DNA of 19,809 bases from Bacillota bacterium (GCA_023391275.1 JAEWBE010000138.1:1-19809); one strand, 5' to 3'; numbered from the stretch's first letter, positions 6,467-15,232 are shown. Numbers and translations are program-made. Notes: generated by a model not told the origin, from the sequence alone.

Positions 6467-7936
6467 TCATTTTTCTATGATTTCCCGGTATCTCAGATAT
6501 GCTTCGCTCCATGGCGCTTCTTCCTGTGGCAGATATTCGACCGTGTCAAAGGATGCTGCGATTACTTTCCTTGCTTCAGCAAGTCCCGCAATATCCCCCT
6601 GAGCCATCAGTTGAACCGCCACGTTGCCCATTGCCGTGGCCTCAATGGGGCCGGCGATGATTCGGCAGCCGGTTGCGTCCGCCGTCATACGGCAAAGGAG
6701 CGTATCCTTTGTTCCGCCGCCCAGCATATGAATATCCCTGTATTTTTTGCCGGTGCAGTCCTGAATCTGTTCCAGCGCGTAGCGATAGGTCATGGCAAGG
6801 CTTTCGTAAATGCACCGCATGATTTCACCCACCGTTTCCGGTGCTCCCTGCCCGGTTTTGCGGCAATAGGCGCGGATTCGCTCGGGGATATTTCCTGGCG
6901 CAATGAATTCAGGTGCATCCGGATCGATAAAATACCGGAACGGTTCGGAAGCGACCGAGTACTTTTCCAAATCGTTGTAGCTGTATTCTTTTCCTTCGCG
7001 GCGGTATTGGCGGCGTGTTTCCTGAATCATCCACAGCCCGACAATGTTCTTTAAAAACGTGGTCGTCCCATTGCAGCCGCCCTCGTTGGTAATGTTGTGC
7101 CGCCTGCTCTCCTCACTGATAATCGGCGCGCTCAATTCCGTTCCGAACAGCGACCACGTTCCGCAGGAAATAAAGATGAAGTCTTTCTGACTGGCCGGAG
7201 CCGCGGCAATTGCACAGGCGGTGTCGTGCCCTGTTACGGAAATCACCTTTACCCCGTGGATGCCAAGTTCTTCGCAGATATCCGGTGATATTTCACCCAG
7301 AACCGTGCCGGACTGAATTACATCCGGAAACAGATTCACCGGGAGGTTCAACCTGCTGAGCAAATCGCGGTTCCAGTTCTTTGTAAGCGGATCGAGCATT
7401 TGCGTTGTTGAGGCAACGGAATACTCCGATGTTTTCTTTCCGGTAAGGAAATATCCGAATAAATCCGGCATCATCAGCGCACAGTCAGCCCGTTCAAGCA
7501 GTTCCGGGTGTTTTTTCGCAATAGAATAAAACTGGAAAAGCGTGTTGATTTCCATCAGCTGCACGCCGGTTATCCCGTAAAGCGCTTCTCTGCTGATTGT
7601 TTTGCACATTTCTTCCAACGTTCCGGCGGTACGCGCGTCCCGGTAATGGATGGGATTTTGCAGCAGGTCGCCGTTCCTGTCGAGCAGCCCGAAATCGACC
7701 CCCCATGTATCGATGCCGATACTGGAAAATTCCCCATAGGTATGCGCCTTCGTAAGTCCCTGTTTGATTTCGTGGAACAGCGCCAGCACATCCCAATAGA
7801 ACGTGCCCCTGAGCATGACCGGATTGTTGTCGAACCGATGGACTTCGGTCAGCTCAATGCGATTGCCGTCAAAGCTGCCGAGCATTGCTCTTCCGCTTGA
7901 AGCGCCGAAGTCAAATGTTAATACCTGTTTTGTCAT
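6467..7936 (-). CDS. rhaB: FGGY carbohydrate kinase of the rhamnulokinase family, probable L-fuculokinase here
   Basis: 489 residues from ATG 7936; a GTG three codons earlier is less likely because AAGGGG sits 8 bases before the ATG. It phosphorylates a ketose at O1 with ATP. Seen: N-terminal phosphate-binding DFGASSGR, GIDTWGVDFGLLD, the family signature NEGGCNGTTTFLKNIVGLWMIQE, catalytic-base region TGHDTACAIAAAP with the Asp at residue 238 (E. coli RhaB D237), and the C-terminal nucleotide site LGGGTKDTLLCRM. The sequence is closest to RhaB-type kinases, but it lies immediately upstream of fucI and fucU, so L-fuculose is the likely substrate here. Use on rhamnulose too is possible. It begins 22 bases after the anchored binding-protein gene, so sensing and catabolic genes are co-transcribed. 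Confidence 0.92.
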   Translation of the reverse strand: MTKQVLTFDFGASSGRAMLGSFDGNRIELTEVHRFDNNPVMLRGTFYWDVLALFHEIKQGLTKAHTYGEFSSIGIDTWGVDFGLLDRNGDLLQNPIHYRDARTAGTLEEMCKTISREALYGITGVQLMEINTLFQFYSIAKKHPELLERADCALMMPDLFGYFLTGKKTSEYSVASTTQMLDPLTKNWNRDLLSRLNLPVNLFPDVIQSGTVLGEISPDICEELGIHGVKVISVTGHDTACAIAAAPASQKDFIFISCGTWSLFGTELSAPIISEESRRHNITNEGGCNGTTTFLKNIVGLWMIQETRRQYRREGKEYSYNDLEKYSVASEPFRYFIDPDAPEFIAPGNIPERIRAYCRKTGQGAPETVGEIMRCIYESLAMTYRYALEQIQDCTGKKYRDIHMLGGGTKDTLLCRMTADATGCRIIAGPIEATAMGNVAVQLMAQGDIAGLAEARKVIAASFDTVEYLPQEEAPWSEAYLRYREIIEK

Positions 7937-7958
7937 TTTTTGCACCCCTTAAGTCATG

Positions 7959-8957
7959 TTAGTCCGTGTCCGTAAACGGGAAAAGCAATTTTTGATTTTC
8001 CTGAGTATAAAGCGTCTGCTTTGTTACAACCACACTTTTCGTATCATAGAACTTGGGAACTTCTTTTTTCTGCAAAAGATCGACCGTATTTTTCACACTG
8101 ATATAACCCATATTAAACGGATGCTGAATGACAAACGCCTGAATAACGCCCTGCTCCATAAATTTTATCTGCTCCTCTGAGCTGTCGCAGGCCACCAGGC
8201 TGACCTTCCCCCCCAGTTTTAAGTCCTGAAGCGCGTAAGCCACACCGAGCGCCGAACTTTCATTCAGACCCACCATACACTGAATGTCCGGATGTGCACG
8301 CAGCATTTCCACCGCCTGCTGCCTCGCAAGCTGTACGGAACCGTTGCAGTAGGAAATTCCGGCAATGCGAGCGGAGGCATTGACTGCGTTTTCCGTCAGT
8401 CCCTTTTCACGTTCAATCGCCGTAGTAACCGTTTTTACATGACCGACCACCCCGAATTTTTTATCCGGCCCAATGAGCAAATCGACCTGCTGGGCCAGTT
8501 TTTTCCCCAACTCATAATTATCCGTGCCAATCAGACATTTTGTTTCGCCGTAATCGACGTCACTGTCCACCATGATCAGCGGGATGCCGACCTCATGTGC
8601 CTTTTTGCAAACGGGAACCAGTTTTTCATAATCGGCGGCGGCCAGGATAATCGCATCCGGTTTTTTGCTGATGGCCTGCTCCACCAGCTTGATCTGCCCG
8701 TCAATATCCTCTTCGGCGGTCGGGCCGGTCACCTCGCAGTTTACGCCGTACTCTTTTGAAGCGACCATAGCTCCCTGTTCCACAATACGCCAGAAATCCG
8801 GGGGGTTGGCCTTCGCCTTGAGGATCATCTGAATATTATACTGGCTGGGGGATTTTTCCGAATCAATAACCCTGCTTTCCGCATTAAACAGAGTAAACAG
8901 GGCAATGGCACAAATAACCAAGGTGATAAAAATAGCCGTATAGTGATGTTTATCCAT
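7959..8957 (-). CDS. Membrane-anchored periplasmic-binding-protein-like sugar sensor
   Basis: 332 residues from ATG 8957. The start overlaps the kinase-gene stop by 8 bases; upstream in-frame starts at 8969 and 8972 have ribosome sites that are too close. One hydrophobic segment (about 8-27, TAIFITLVICAIALFTLF) lacks a lipobox cysteine, so it is an uncleaved anchor. The rest is a type I ribose/galactose-binding fold (Peripla_BP_4): ILKAKANPPDFWRIVEQGA, KPDAIILAAADYEKL, GIPLIMVDSDVDY, GTDNYELGKKLAQQ, VGLNESSALG and LVACDSSEEQIKFMEQG. A canonical lipoprotein receptor for the importer is encoded elsewhere in the locus, so this anchored protein most likely delivers sugar information to the adjacent histidine kinase. 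The arrangement resembles the clostridial XylFII-LytS xylose-sensing pair. That role is inferred from context. Confidence 0.88.
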   Translation of the reverse strand: MDKHHYTAIFITLVICAIALFTLFNAESRVIDSEKSPSQYNIQMILKAKANPPDFWRIVEQGAMVASKEYGVNCEVTGPTAEEDIDGQIKLVEQAISKKPDAIILAAADYEKLVPVCKKAHEVGIPLIMVDSDVDYGETKCLIGTDNYELGKKLAQQVDLLIGPDKKFGVVGHVKTVTTAIEREKGLTENAVNASARIAGISYCNGSVQLARQQAVEMLRAHPDIQCMVGLNESSALGVAYALQDLKLGGKVSLVACDSSEEQIKFMEQGVIQAFVIQHPFNMGYISVKNTVDLLQKKEVPKFYDTKSVVVTKQTLYTQENQKLLFPFTDTD

Positions 8958-10767
8958 TCTTCTCTTCACCATCCTCTATGATCGGGAGAAAAATATCCAC
9001 CCTGGTCCCCTTGCCTTCCCTGCTATGGTAGAAAAGACCGTATTCGTCGCCGAAACACAATTTAATCCGGTTATTTACATTGATTACGCCAATCCCCATG
9101 CCCGCATGATTATGGTTGTCTGCGGTAAAGAGCTGCGCAATTTGTTCCGGGCTCATTCCCACGCCGTTATCCTCCACTGTGACGGTCAGCCCCTTTTCCG
9201 AAACGGCCGCGCCGATTCGAATCTCCCCGCCCGTGGGACTCATCTTGATTCCATGATAAACGGCATTTTCCACAATCGGCTGCAAAATCAGCTTCGGCGT
9301 TTTCAGGTTCAGAAGTTCATCCGGAATTTCCACACGGTAAGAAAGCTTATCCTTGTAGCGCATCTTTTGAATCGTCAGATAGCTTCGGATGTTTTCGATT
9401 TCCACCGCGAGGGGCACCACGTTGTCGCCTTCACTGATGCTGGTGCGGAACAGCCTGGCCAGCGCAGAGGTCACCTCGACAACTTCCTCGTTCTTCCCAC
9501 CCGCCGACATCCAGATAATAGTATCGAGCGTATTATAAAGAAAATGGGGATTAATTTGCGCCTGCAGGGCTTTGATCTCATTTTTACGTTTTTCCTTTTC
9601 AATGAAAACCGCATCTTCCATCAGCAGCTTGATTTTCGAAATCATTACATTGAATGTCTTGCTGAGATGACCAATTTCGTTATTCAGCACAATTTTTGAC
9701 TGAATGCTGAAATCGCCTTCCTCCACCTTATGCATGGTGTTTTCCAGTATTTTAACCGGTCTGGTAATTGCTTTGGAAATAATCATGGCAATCAGGCTGG
9801 CAAAAATAATTGCGATTCCGGCAAGGCAGACATAGAAATTAATGATGCTGCTTTTGTTTTTGATCAGCTCGCTGGTATTGACCACGCCAACCGCGCTCCA
9901 ACCCGTAAGAGAGGAATAATTTTTTGTATAAATCTTATCGGTGCTACCGTCGCTTAAATAAGTCTGGGTATTGTCGAGCTTCAGCATTTCTTCCACTAAT
10001 TCGCTTTTAATTCCCGAGTAAATTAACTGCTGCTGAGGGTGGTAAATGATGTTTTTATCATTACCGATTACATAGATATATCCATTTTTGCCGAGCTGGG
10101 CATTCTCACAAATATTTTCAATGTATTTATAATTCAGATCGATTACCATAACGCCGGTTACCTCGCCGGTATTGGGATTGAGAATGGCCTTGGAAATAGA
10201 AATCACCCATTTATACTCATTGGCAACCAGATTCTGCACATGAGACGGCGAGACAATGATGTCATCTTTATAAGAAAGCGGTTTTAAGTACCAGTCGGAA
10301 ATATTGTACTCCGAATACGGATTCACCTTTTTTCTGGAATCACTCAATACTACGTCTCCTTTTTTGGATATAACCGCAATATTGGTAATATCGTTCCGGG
10401 TGTTTGCAACCGTGTTCATATGGGTGGTGACACGCGCGGTGAGCTCCTCCTGCTGAAGCCGCTCCGCACTGCTGAGCGTTTTTCCGCTGTGGGCACCGTC
10501 AAAAATCATTAAATTCTGTACATCTTTGTTGTCCACAACGACCTGTCCCATATTTTTCATATTAGAAATATAAGAGTCAATACTGAAATTGATTTCCTTT
10601 AACAGGCGAAGCGTATAATTAATGGACATGTCTTCAATATCTTTAATCGTGTAATAATACGAAATCATCGAGACAAACAGGACAATAATCGAAATCAAAA
10701 ACATAAAGGAAAGAATCATGCTGGTCTGAATACTGTGAACCCTGAGAATTTTTTTAAGCTTCTTCAA
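8950..10767 (-). CDS. Sensor histidine kinase, YesM/LytS type, with dCache-like external domain
   Basis: 605 residues if started at TTG 10767, which has a perfect AGGGGGG site 8 bases upstream. ATG 10791 would overlap the regulator gene and has a poorer site. Numbered from the TTG: transmembrane helix about 16-39; extracytoplasmic dCache-like domain about 42-305 (ISDWYLKPLSYKDD, GVMVIDLNYKYI, GKNGYIYVIGND); second helix about 308-331; HAMP domain about 330-385 (ITRPVKILENTM); His_kinase domain with ALQAQINPHFLYNTLDTI (phospho-acceptor H408); and a HATPase with PIVENAVYHG, DNGVGM and GMGIG. It lies between its response regulator and the anchored binding protein, with tight or overlapping junctions. 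It can therefore receive input both from its own Cache domain and from the binding protein. Confidence 0.93.
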   Translation of the reverse strand: MKKLKKILRVHSIQTSMILSFMFLISIIVLFVSMISYYYTIKDIEDMSINYTLRLLKEINFSIDSYISNMKNMGQVVVDNKDVQNLMIFDGAHSGKTLSSAERLQQEELTARVTTHMNTVANTRNDITNIAVISKKGDVVLSDSRKKVNPYSEYNISDWYLKPLSYKDDIIVSPSHVQNLVANEYKWVISISKAILNPNTGEVTGVMVIDLNYKYIENICENAQLGKNGYIYVIGNDKNIIYHPQQQLIYSGIKSELVEEMLKLDNTQTYLSDGSTDKIYTKNYSSLTGWSAVGVVNTSELIKNKSSIINFYVCLAGIAIIFASLIAMIISKAITRPVKILENTMHKVEEGDFSIQSKIVLNNEIGHLSKTFNVMISKIKLLMEDAVFIEKEKRKNEIKALQAQINPHFLYNTLDTIIWMSAGGKNEEVVEVTSALARLFRTSISEGDNVVPLAVEIENIRSYLTIQKMRYKDKLSYRVEIPDELLNLKTPKLILQPIVENAVYHGIKMSPTGGEIRIGAAVSEKGLTVTVEDNGVGMSPEQIAQLFTADNHNHAGMGIGVINVNNRIKLCFGDEYGLFYHSREGKGTRVDIFLPIIEDGEEKNG

Positions 10768-10780
10768 GCTGCCATCCCCC

Positions 10781-12373
10781 CTATGCTTCATGCTTGCCCG
10801 CCTGCTCACGGTATTCCCTTGGCGTCATACCCGTTACACGTTTAAAGGCGACACTGAAATAATGGGGGTCGGTAAACCCAACATCTTCAGCGGCTTCGTA
10901 GGTTCGCCGGTCAGTAAAGGCAAGAATCTGCTTGGCCTTTTCCATTCGCAGATGTGTCAGGTACTCAACAAAGGTGGAACCGGTCTGCGCTTTAAAAATC
11001 GCGCTGAAATAGCTGGTGCTGATGGCAAGGTGTTCCGTGATGGTGTTCAGTGAAAGCTCCGGATCGCAGTAATGCTCCTTAATATAGTTTTCGGCTTTGA
11101 TCACCTGAGAAACGATCGTATTGTTTTTGACAACTTCCAGAATTTCAAAGACTTTATCACACATATTTTTCAGTGATTCCTGTAAATGAAAAAGATTGGA
11201 AACCTTATAGAAATCCGTATTCTCCGAAATATTTTCAAGGGAATCCGTATCCAGCTCGCCTGTCACCTCATTCGTCAGTGTAATCAGCCGCATCATAAGC
11301 TTTTGACTGTACAGCACACATTTATCAAAGGTGATATGGTTTGCTTTGAACTGCGCCGTCAAATTGGTGATTGCACGCGCGGCTCCCTCCCTGTTCATAG
11401 CCTTTACGGCTTGCACAAGCTGCTTTTCGCAGGCGTTATAGTCAATACCGCCGGATTGCTTAATATCGACATCCGCCTCACAGATGATGCTGGAATCCCC
11501 GTAGAAAAAACGGTAGCCCAGAGCCAGAACGGCCTGACCGCGGGAAAGATACAAATCATCCGGGTAGGCAACCGGTTCGCCGATTCCGGCCGAAGCGGAA
11601 ATTTTAAGGCCCTGCCTGACGGAATCGGAAATAGTGCCGGCAAGGCGTGTCGCCGCACTGTAGGCAGCGTCGGCATCCTGTGTGCTGATAATGAGATTGG
11701 TGGTACCGTCATTTCCCTGAAAGGCAAGCACCTTTTCGTATTTTTGCGCCAGTTCCTGAGAGATGTTGAACAGCCCATACCGCATTAATTCCAGATTGTT
11801 GCTTTCCTTGACCGTGGCGGGAACGGGCAGGTCAACGTCCAGAACCGCCACAATATGATACCGGCCCGGAAAAGACAGTTTATTGGCCCGGCAGTGTTTT
11901 TCAATAGTAGTCGGGTCCAGTTTTTGCGTAACCAGCTTATTGAGGAAATAGCCGCTTACAATATCCATGGAGTTTTCAAGATTTTTCAATTCCCGCTCAT
12001 CAAGCTCCTGTTTGAAGCGGTTTAGCAGTTCAGCCATCCGACTCGGCGTAACCGGCTTAAGCACATAATCATAAACCTTCAGTTTAATCGCCGTGTGGGC
12101 GTACTTAAACTCATCATAACCCGTCAGGATTACAACAATTGTATCCGGCAGATTTTCACCGATATACTCTGTCAGTTCCAGCCCATCGGCAAACGGCATG
12201 CAGATATCGGTGATAACCAGATTGGGAACGAACCCATTCTTTAAAATCTCAATTGCCTTCATTCCGTCCTGACAGCCTATAGGGGTTTCGAAGCCATAAC
12301 TTTTCCATTGGATTGTTTTCAGCATGGCGCTAAGCACTTCGACTTCATCTTCCGCGAGCAATACTTTATACAT
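10781..12373 (-). CDS. Response regulator with AraC-type DNA-binding domain (YesN type)
   Basis: 530 residues from ATG 12373 (MYKVLLAEDE). The open frame extends 18 codons further up, but that extension is unlike any receiver domain, and AAGGAAAGG lies about 11 bases before this ATG. The receiver domain is about 1-120 with the acid pair in LLAEDE, phospho-acceptor D56 (LVITDICMP), T84 (LTGYDE) and K106 (LKPVTP). The middle region (about 130-400) is a weakly conserved dimerisation or linker segment. The C-terminal about 100 residues form the double helix-turn-helix of AraC proteins: ENYIKEHYCDPELSLNTI, STSYFSAIFKAQTG, AAEDVGFTDPHYFSVAFKR and GMTPREYREQ. It is probably the activator of the divergent ABC importer operon. 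A near-consensus promoter reads into it. Confidence 0.93.
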   Translation of the reverse strand: MYKVLLAEDEVEVLSAMLKTIQWKSYGFETPIGCQDGMKAIEILKNGFVPNLVITDICMPFADGLELTEYIGENLPDTIVVILTGYDEFKYAHTAIKLKVYDYVLKPVTPSRMAELLNRFKQELDERELKNLENSMDIVSGYFLNKLVTQKLDPTTIEKHCRANKLSFPGRYHIVAVLDVDLPVPATVKESNNLELMRYGLFNISQELAQKYEKVLAFQGNDGTTNLIISTQDADAAYSAATRLAGTISDSVRQGLKISASAGIGEPVAYPDDLYLSRGQAVLALGYRFFYGDSSIICEADVDIKQSGGIDYNACEKQLVQAVKAMNREGAARAITNLTAQFKANHITFDKCVLYSQKLMMRLITLTNEVTGELDTDSLENISENTDFYKVSNLFHLQESLKNMCDKVFEILEVVKNNTIVSQVIKAENYIKEHYCDPELSLNTITEHLAISTSYFSAIFKAQTGSTFVEYLTHLRMEKAKQILAFTDRRTYEAAEDVGFTDPHYFSVAFKRVTGMTPREYREQAGKHEA

Positions 12374-12470
12374 GATGGATAACGCCTTTCCTTCATTCGA
12401 CCCTTTCGTATTTTGGGCACGGCGCACTTCTGGTTTATTTATTTTATGGCAAATTGCTGTTTACAGACCT

Positions 12471-12499
12471 ATCATACATGATGACTTCATAGTTATCAA
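12471..12499 (-). promoter_or_regulatory. Near-consensus sigma-A promoter for the response regulator operon
   Basis: On the minus strand, TTGATA (12499-12494), exactly 17 bases, TATGAT (12476-12471): each hexamer matches the consensus at 5/6 with ideal spacing. The transcript would start near 12464, leaving a leader of about 90 bases. A strong promoter suits constitutive production of the sensing proteins and would also read into the kinase gene and fucI. Confidence 0.65.
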
Positions 12500-12551
12500 T
12501 ATCATTTGAATCAAAAAGTATAAAAATAAACTTTCTGTGGAAAAAAATCTA

Positions 12552-12580
12552 TGTGAATAGACGAATAAAAAGAATATACT
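12552..12580 (+). promoter_or_regulatory. Probable activator-dependent promoter of the ABC importer operon
   Basis: TATACT at 12575-12580 is a good -10, but the -35 position 17 bases upstream holds TGTGAA, which is poor. A weak -35 with a good -10 is typical of promoters needing an AraC-type activator, and the divergent gene encodes one. The AT-rich stretch 12500-12551 upstream is the likely binding region, but I could not define a clear repeated site in it. Confidence 0.45.
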
Positions 12581-12602
12581 CCTAATTGTAGAAAGCGTTA
12601 CG

Positions 12603-12656
12603 GCGTTCATACTGGCCTTAGCCGTGATTTTAGTCAAAATCCAGAACGATGAACGC
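12603..12656 (+). other. Branched stem-loop in the 5' leader of the ABC importer operon
   Basis: The outer arms GCGTTCAT (12603-12610) and ATGAACGC (12649-12656) are exact complements 38 bases apart. The loop holds two smaller hairpins: GGC-CTTA-GCC (12614-12623) and GATTTT-AGTC-AAAATC (12626-12641, six perfect pairs). Together they could fold into a three-way junction in the roughly 95-base leader, just before the AGGGGTG ribosome site at about 12667 and the GTG start. It could be an RNA control element, or the outer arms could be a DNA-binding site. No known riboswitch motif is recognised. Confidence 0.4.
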
Positions 12657-12682
12657 AATACTGTAATAGGGGTGATTTTACT

Positions 12683-14191
12683 GTGAATGCGAGTACCAGT
12701 TCAGAAAATGCGGTGGTTCTTCAGATGATCGACATCGATAAACGCTTTCAGGGCGTGCATGCTTTGAAACAATGTAATTTAGAACTTCGGAAAGGCGAAA
12801 TTCACGCTCTTGTCGGTGAAAACGGAGCGGGAAAATCCACTTTGATGAAGGTACTGACCGGAATTTATCGGGCTGATTCCGGAAAAATTATTTACAACGG
12901 ACAGGAGGTCCAATTTAAAAGTCCAAAAGAAGCGCAGGAGTCCGGCATTTCAATTGTTCATCAGGAATTAAATTTGATGAATCATCTGACTGCGGCGCAG
13001 AATATTTTTATCGGCCGGGAATCGAAAGGCTTCGTGCTGAACGACAGCATAATCAACAAGGAAACACAAAAACTGTTCGACCACCTGAAGCTCACAATCC
13101 GCCCAACGGACAAAGTCGGTTCGCTGACGGTCGGAAAACAGCAGATGGTCGAAATTACAAAGGCCATTTCGTTCGATTCCTCCGTGCTGATTTTGGATGA
13201 ACCCTCTGCCGCACTGACGGAAGCCGAGGTTACCGAATTATTCAAAACCATGAGGGATCTGAAAGAAAAGGGCGTCACAATGGTTTACATCTCCCACCGC
13301 ATGGAAGAAATCATGCAGATTACCGACCGCATTACGGTGATGCGCGACGGTGAATCCATCACTACGCTGAACACTGCGGATACCAATCTGGACGAAATTA
13401 TCAACGCAATGGTCGGGCGTACGATTTATGAGGAGCCGAAGACCTTCAGCAATGTTGCGCCGGATGCGCCGGTCGTGCTTGAAGTGAAAAATCTGGTTTC
13501 AAAAGATGTGCGAAATATTTCCTTCCAGCTTCGCAGGGGTGAAATACTTGGGTTTGCCGGCTTGATGGGCGCCGGAAGAACCGAAACCGCCCGCTTAATC
13601 GTGGGCGCCGACCCAATGATCAGCGGCGAAATTTATAAAAACGGCAAATTAGTTCAAATTAAAAACCCTGTTGACGCGGTTAACGCGGGGATCGGGTATC
13701 TTTCGGAAGACCGGAAGCGATTTGGTCTGGCGAGCCTGCTGTCCGTTGCTGATAATGTCGTTATGGCGAATCTTGAGAATTTTTCGAACTTCGGAGTAGT
13801 CGATGACAAAAAGGTGAATGCGGCCACACTGGAATATATTGATAAAATCAATATCAAAACACCTTCCACCAGTCAGCTGATTCGAAATCTGTCCGGCGGC
13901 AACCAGCAAAAAGTCATCATTGCAAAATGGCTTGTAAAAGACTGCGACGTTCTTATCTTTGATGAACCTACAAGAGGAATCGACGTTGGAGCAAAAAGTG
14001 AAATTTACAAACTGATGAATGAACTTGCAGCGGAAGGCAAATCGATTATCATGATTTCATCCGAATTGCAGGAGGTTCTGAGAATGAGCGACCGGATCAT
14101 CTGCATGTGTGAGGGCCGAATGACAGGTATGCTCGGCATTGAGGAAGCCAATCAGGAATCCATCATGAAATATGCGACCGCTAGAAATTAA
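12683..14191 (+). CDS. Sugar ABC transporter ATP-binding protein, RbsA/MglA family (two fused ATPase domains)
   Basis: 502 residues from GTG 12683, with AGGGGTG about 9 bases upstream. The protein powers uptake and contains two nucleotide-binding halves. Domain 1 has Walker A GENGAGKST (45-53), signature LTVGKQQ (148-154), Walker B LILDEPSAALT (169-179) and the switch His in YISHRMEE. Domain 2 has the degenerate Walker A GLMGAGRTE (293-301) typical of the family, signature LSGGNQQK (403-410) and Walker B LIFDEPTRGID (424-434). The length is standard. It is the first gene of a three-gene importer operon and overlaps the open frame of the permease. The family carries ribose, galactose, xylose, rhamnose and fucose; the fucose catabolic genes beside it suggest L-fucose as cargo. 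Confidence 0.95.
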   Translation: MNASTSSENAVVLQMIDIDKRFQGVHALKQCNLELRKGEIHALVGENGAGKSTLMKVLTGIYRADSGKIIYNGQEVQFKSPKEAQESGISIVHQELNLMNHLTAAQNIFIGRESKGFVLNDSIINKETQKLFDHLKLTIRPTDKVGSLTVGKQQMVEITKAISFDSSVLILDEPSAALTEAEVTELFKTMRDLKEKGVTMVYISHRMEEIMQITDRITVMRDGESITTLNTADTNLDEIINAMVGRTIYEEPKTFSNVAPDAPVVLEVKNLVSKDVRNISFQLRRGEILGFAGLMGAGRTETARLIVGADPMISGEIYKNGKLVQIKNPVDAVNAGIGYLSEDRKRFGLASLLSVADNVVMANLENFSNFGVVDDKKVNAATLEYIDKINIKTPSTSQLIRNLSGGNQQKVIIAKWLVKDCDVLIFDEPTRGIDVGAKSEIYKLMNELAAEGKSIIMISSELQEVLRMSDRIICMCEGRMTGMLGIEEANQESIMKYATARN

Positions 14192-14205
14192 TGGGGGAAA
14201 CGACA

Positions 14206-15222
14206 ATGGAAAAAAAGAAAAATTCCGAAAAAAAGGGATTTCAGTCCGCTGGGCTTCAAAAGCTGCTTGCTTTGGGAGCGCTCATCATCATTTATATTTT
14301 CTTCTGCATCTTCGGTTCAAAATTTGCGACTGCCGAGACACTTGTGAGTATTCTTGACAGTACATACTACGTTGGATTCATGGCCTTCGGTATTACATTC
14401 GTTATCATTACCGGCGGCATCGACCTTTCCATCGGCACCAATATGATGTGCTCCGCATTGATCGCCGGCTGTCTCTACTCGACGGTCCATCTGCCGATTT
14501 GGATTTGCCTTATCATCGTGGTTCTCATTGCAACCCTTTTCGGACTGATCAACGGTCTTTTGATCTCAAGATTAAAACTGCCCCCGTTCATCGCCACACT
14601 GGGCGTCATGATGATGACGCAGGGGATCGGCGCGATTGCAACCAATGTGCAAACACAGCGCTATCCTTCCGCCTTCGACACCGACGGCTGGTACAAAGCG
14701 ATTTTCTACAAAACCCCTTCCACCCCGATCATGCCGAGCGGGTTTCCAACCGGTATTATTTACATGCTGCTCTTTTTCATTCTTGCCTTGTTCCTGCTGA
14801 ACAAAACCCGTTTTGGCCGCTATACGTATGCAATGGGTTCCAACGAAGAAGCAGTCCGCCTTTCCGGCGTAAATGTAGTGAAATGGAAAACCCTTGTTTA
14901 CACGATCTGCGGATTCTTTGCCGGCCTTTCCGGTATCGTATATGCCGCAACTTATACAACGGTGATTCCCGGAACGGGAAACGGACTTGAAATGAATGCC
15001 ATCGCAGCCGTTATTATTGGCGGCACTTCCATGGCAGGCGGCATTGGAACCATGTCCGGCACATTAATCGGTGCGTTCCTGATGGGTGTTCTGAAAAGCG
15101 GACTGATGTCAATGGGTCTTCAGGGCCATTACCAGACATTTTTCACCGGGTTGGTTGTTATCCTGGCTGTTCTTCTTGATAATTATCGGAACAAAAAAGC
15201 CTCAGAGGTTAAAATTCCTTAA
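14206..15222 (+). CDS. Sugar ABC transporter permease, RbsC family
   Basis: 338 residues if started at ATG 14206, which has GGGGGA 7 bases upstream. The in-frame ATG at 14191 overlaps the ATPase stop and has no ribosome site. It is strongly hydrophobic with about eight to ten membrane segments and the BPD_transp_2 signatures VIITGGIDLSIGTNMM, LPPFIATLGVMMMTQGIGAI, YAMGSNEEAVRLSGVNV and IAAVIIGGTSMAGGIGTMSGTLIGAFLMGVL. The lysine-rich N-terminus (MEKKKNSEKKGF) precedes the first helix. It forms the channel of the importer together with the upstream ATPase and the downstream lipoprotein receptor; permeases of this class act as dimers. Confidence 0.95.
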   Translation: MEKKKNSEKKGFQSAGLQKLLALGALIIIYIFFCIFGSKFATAETLVSILDSTYYVGFMAFGITFVIITGGIDLSIGTNMMCSALIAGCLYSTVHLPIWICLIIVVLIATLFGLINGLLISRLKLPPFIATLGVMMMTQGIGAIATNVQTQRYPSAFDTDGWYKAIFYKTPSTPIMPSGFPTGIIYMLLFFILALFLLNKTRFGRYTYAMGSNEEAVRLSGVNVVKWKTLVYTICGFFAGLSGIVYAATYTTVIPGTGNGLEMNAIAAVIIGGTSMAGGIGTMSGTLIGAFLMGVLKSGLMSMGLQGHYQTFFTGLVVILAVLLDNYRNKKASEVKIP

Positions 15223-15232
15223 TTCATCCATT

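Noticed and set aside
6458..7054. Plus-strand open frame (198 codons) opposite the FGGY kinase
   Set aside because: Antisense shadow of a gene with all kinase motifs intact.
12374..12427. Upstream extension of the response regulator to ATG 12427
   Set aside because: The 18 extra residues do not fit a receiver domain, which begins at MYKVLLAEDE, and the ribosome site fits ATG 12373.
12591..12606. Catabolite-response-element-like sequence around GAAAGCGTTA
   Set aside because: The AAGCG core is present, but one half-site mismatches the consensus at four or more positions, so it is not called a cre site.
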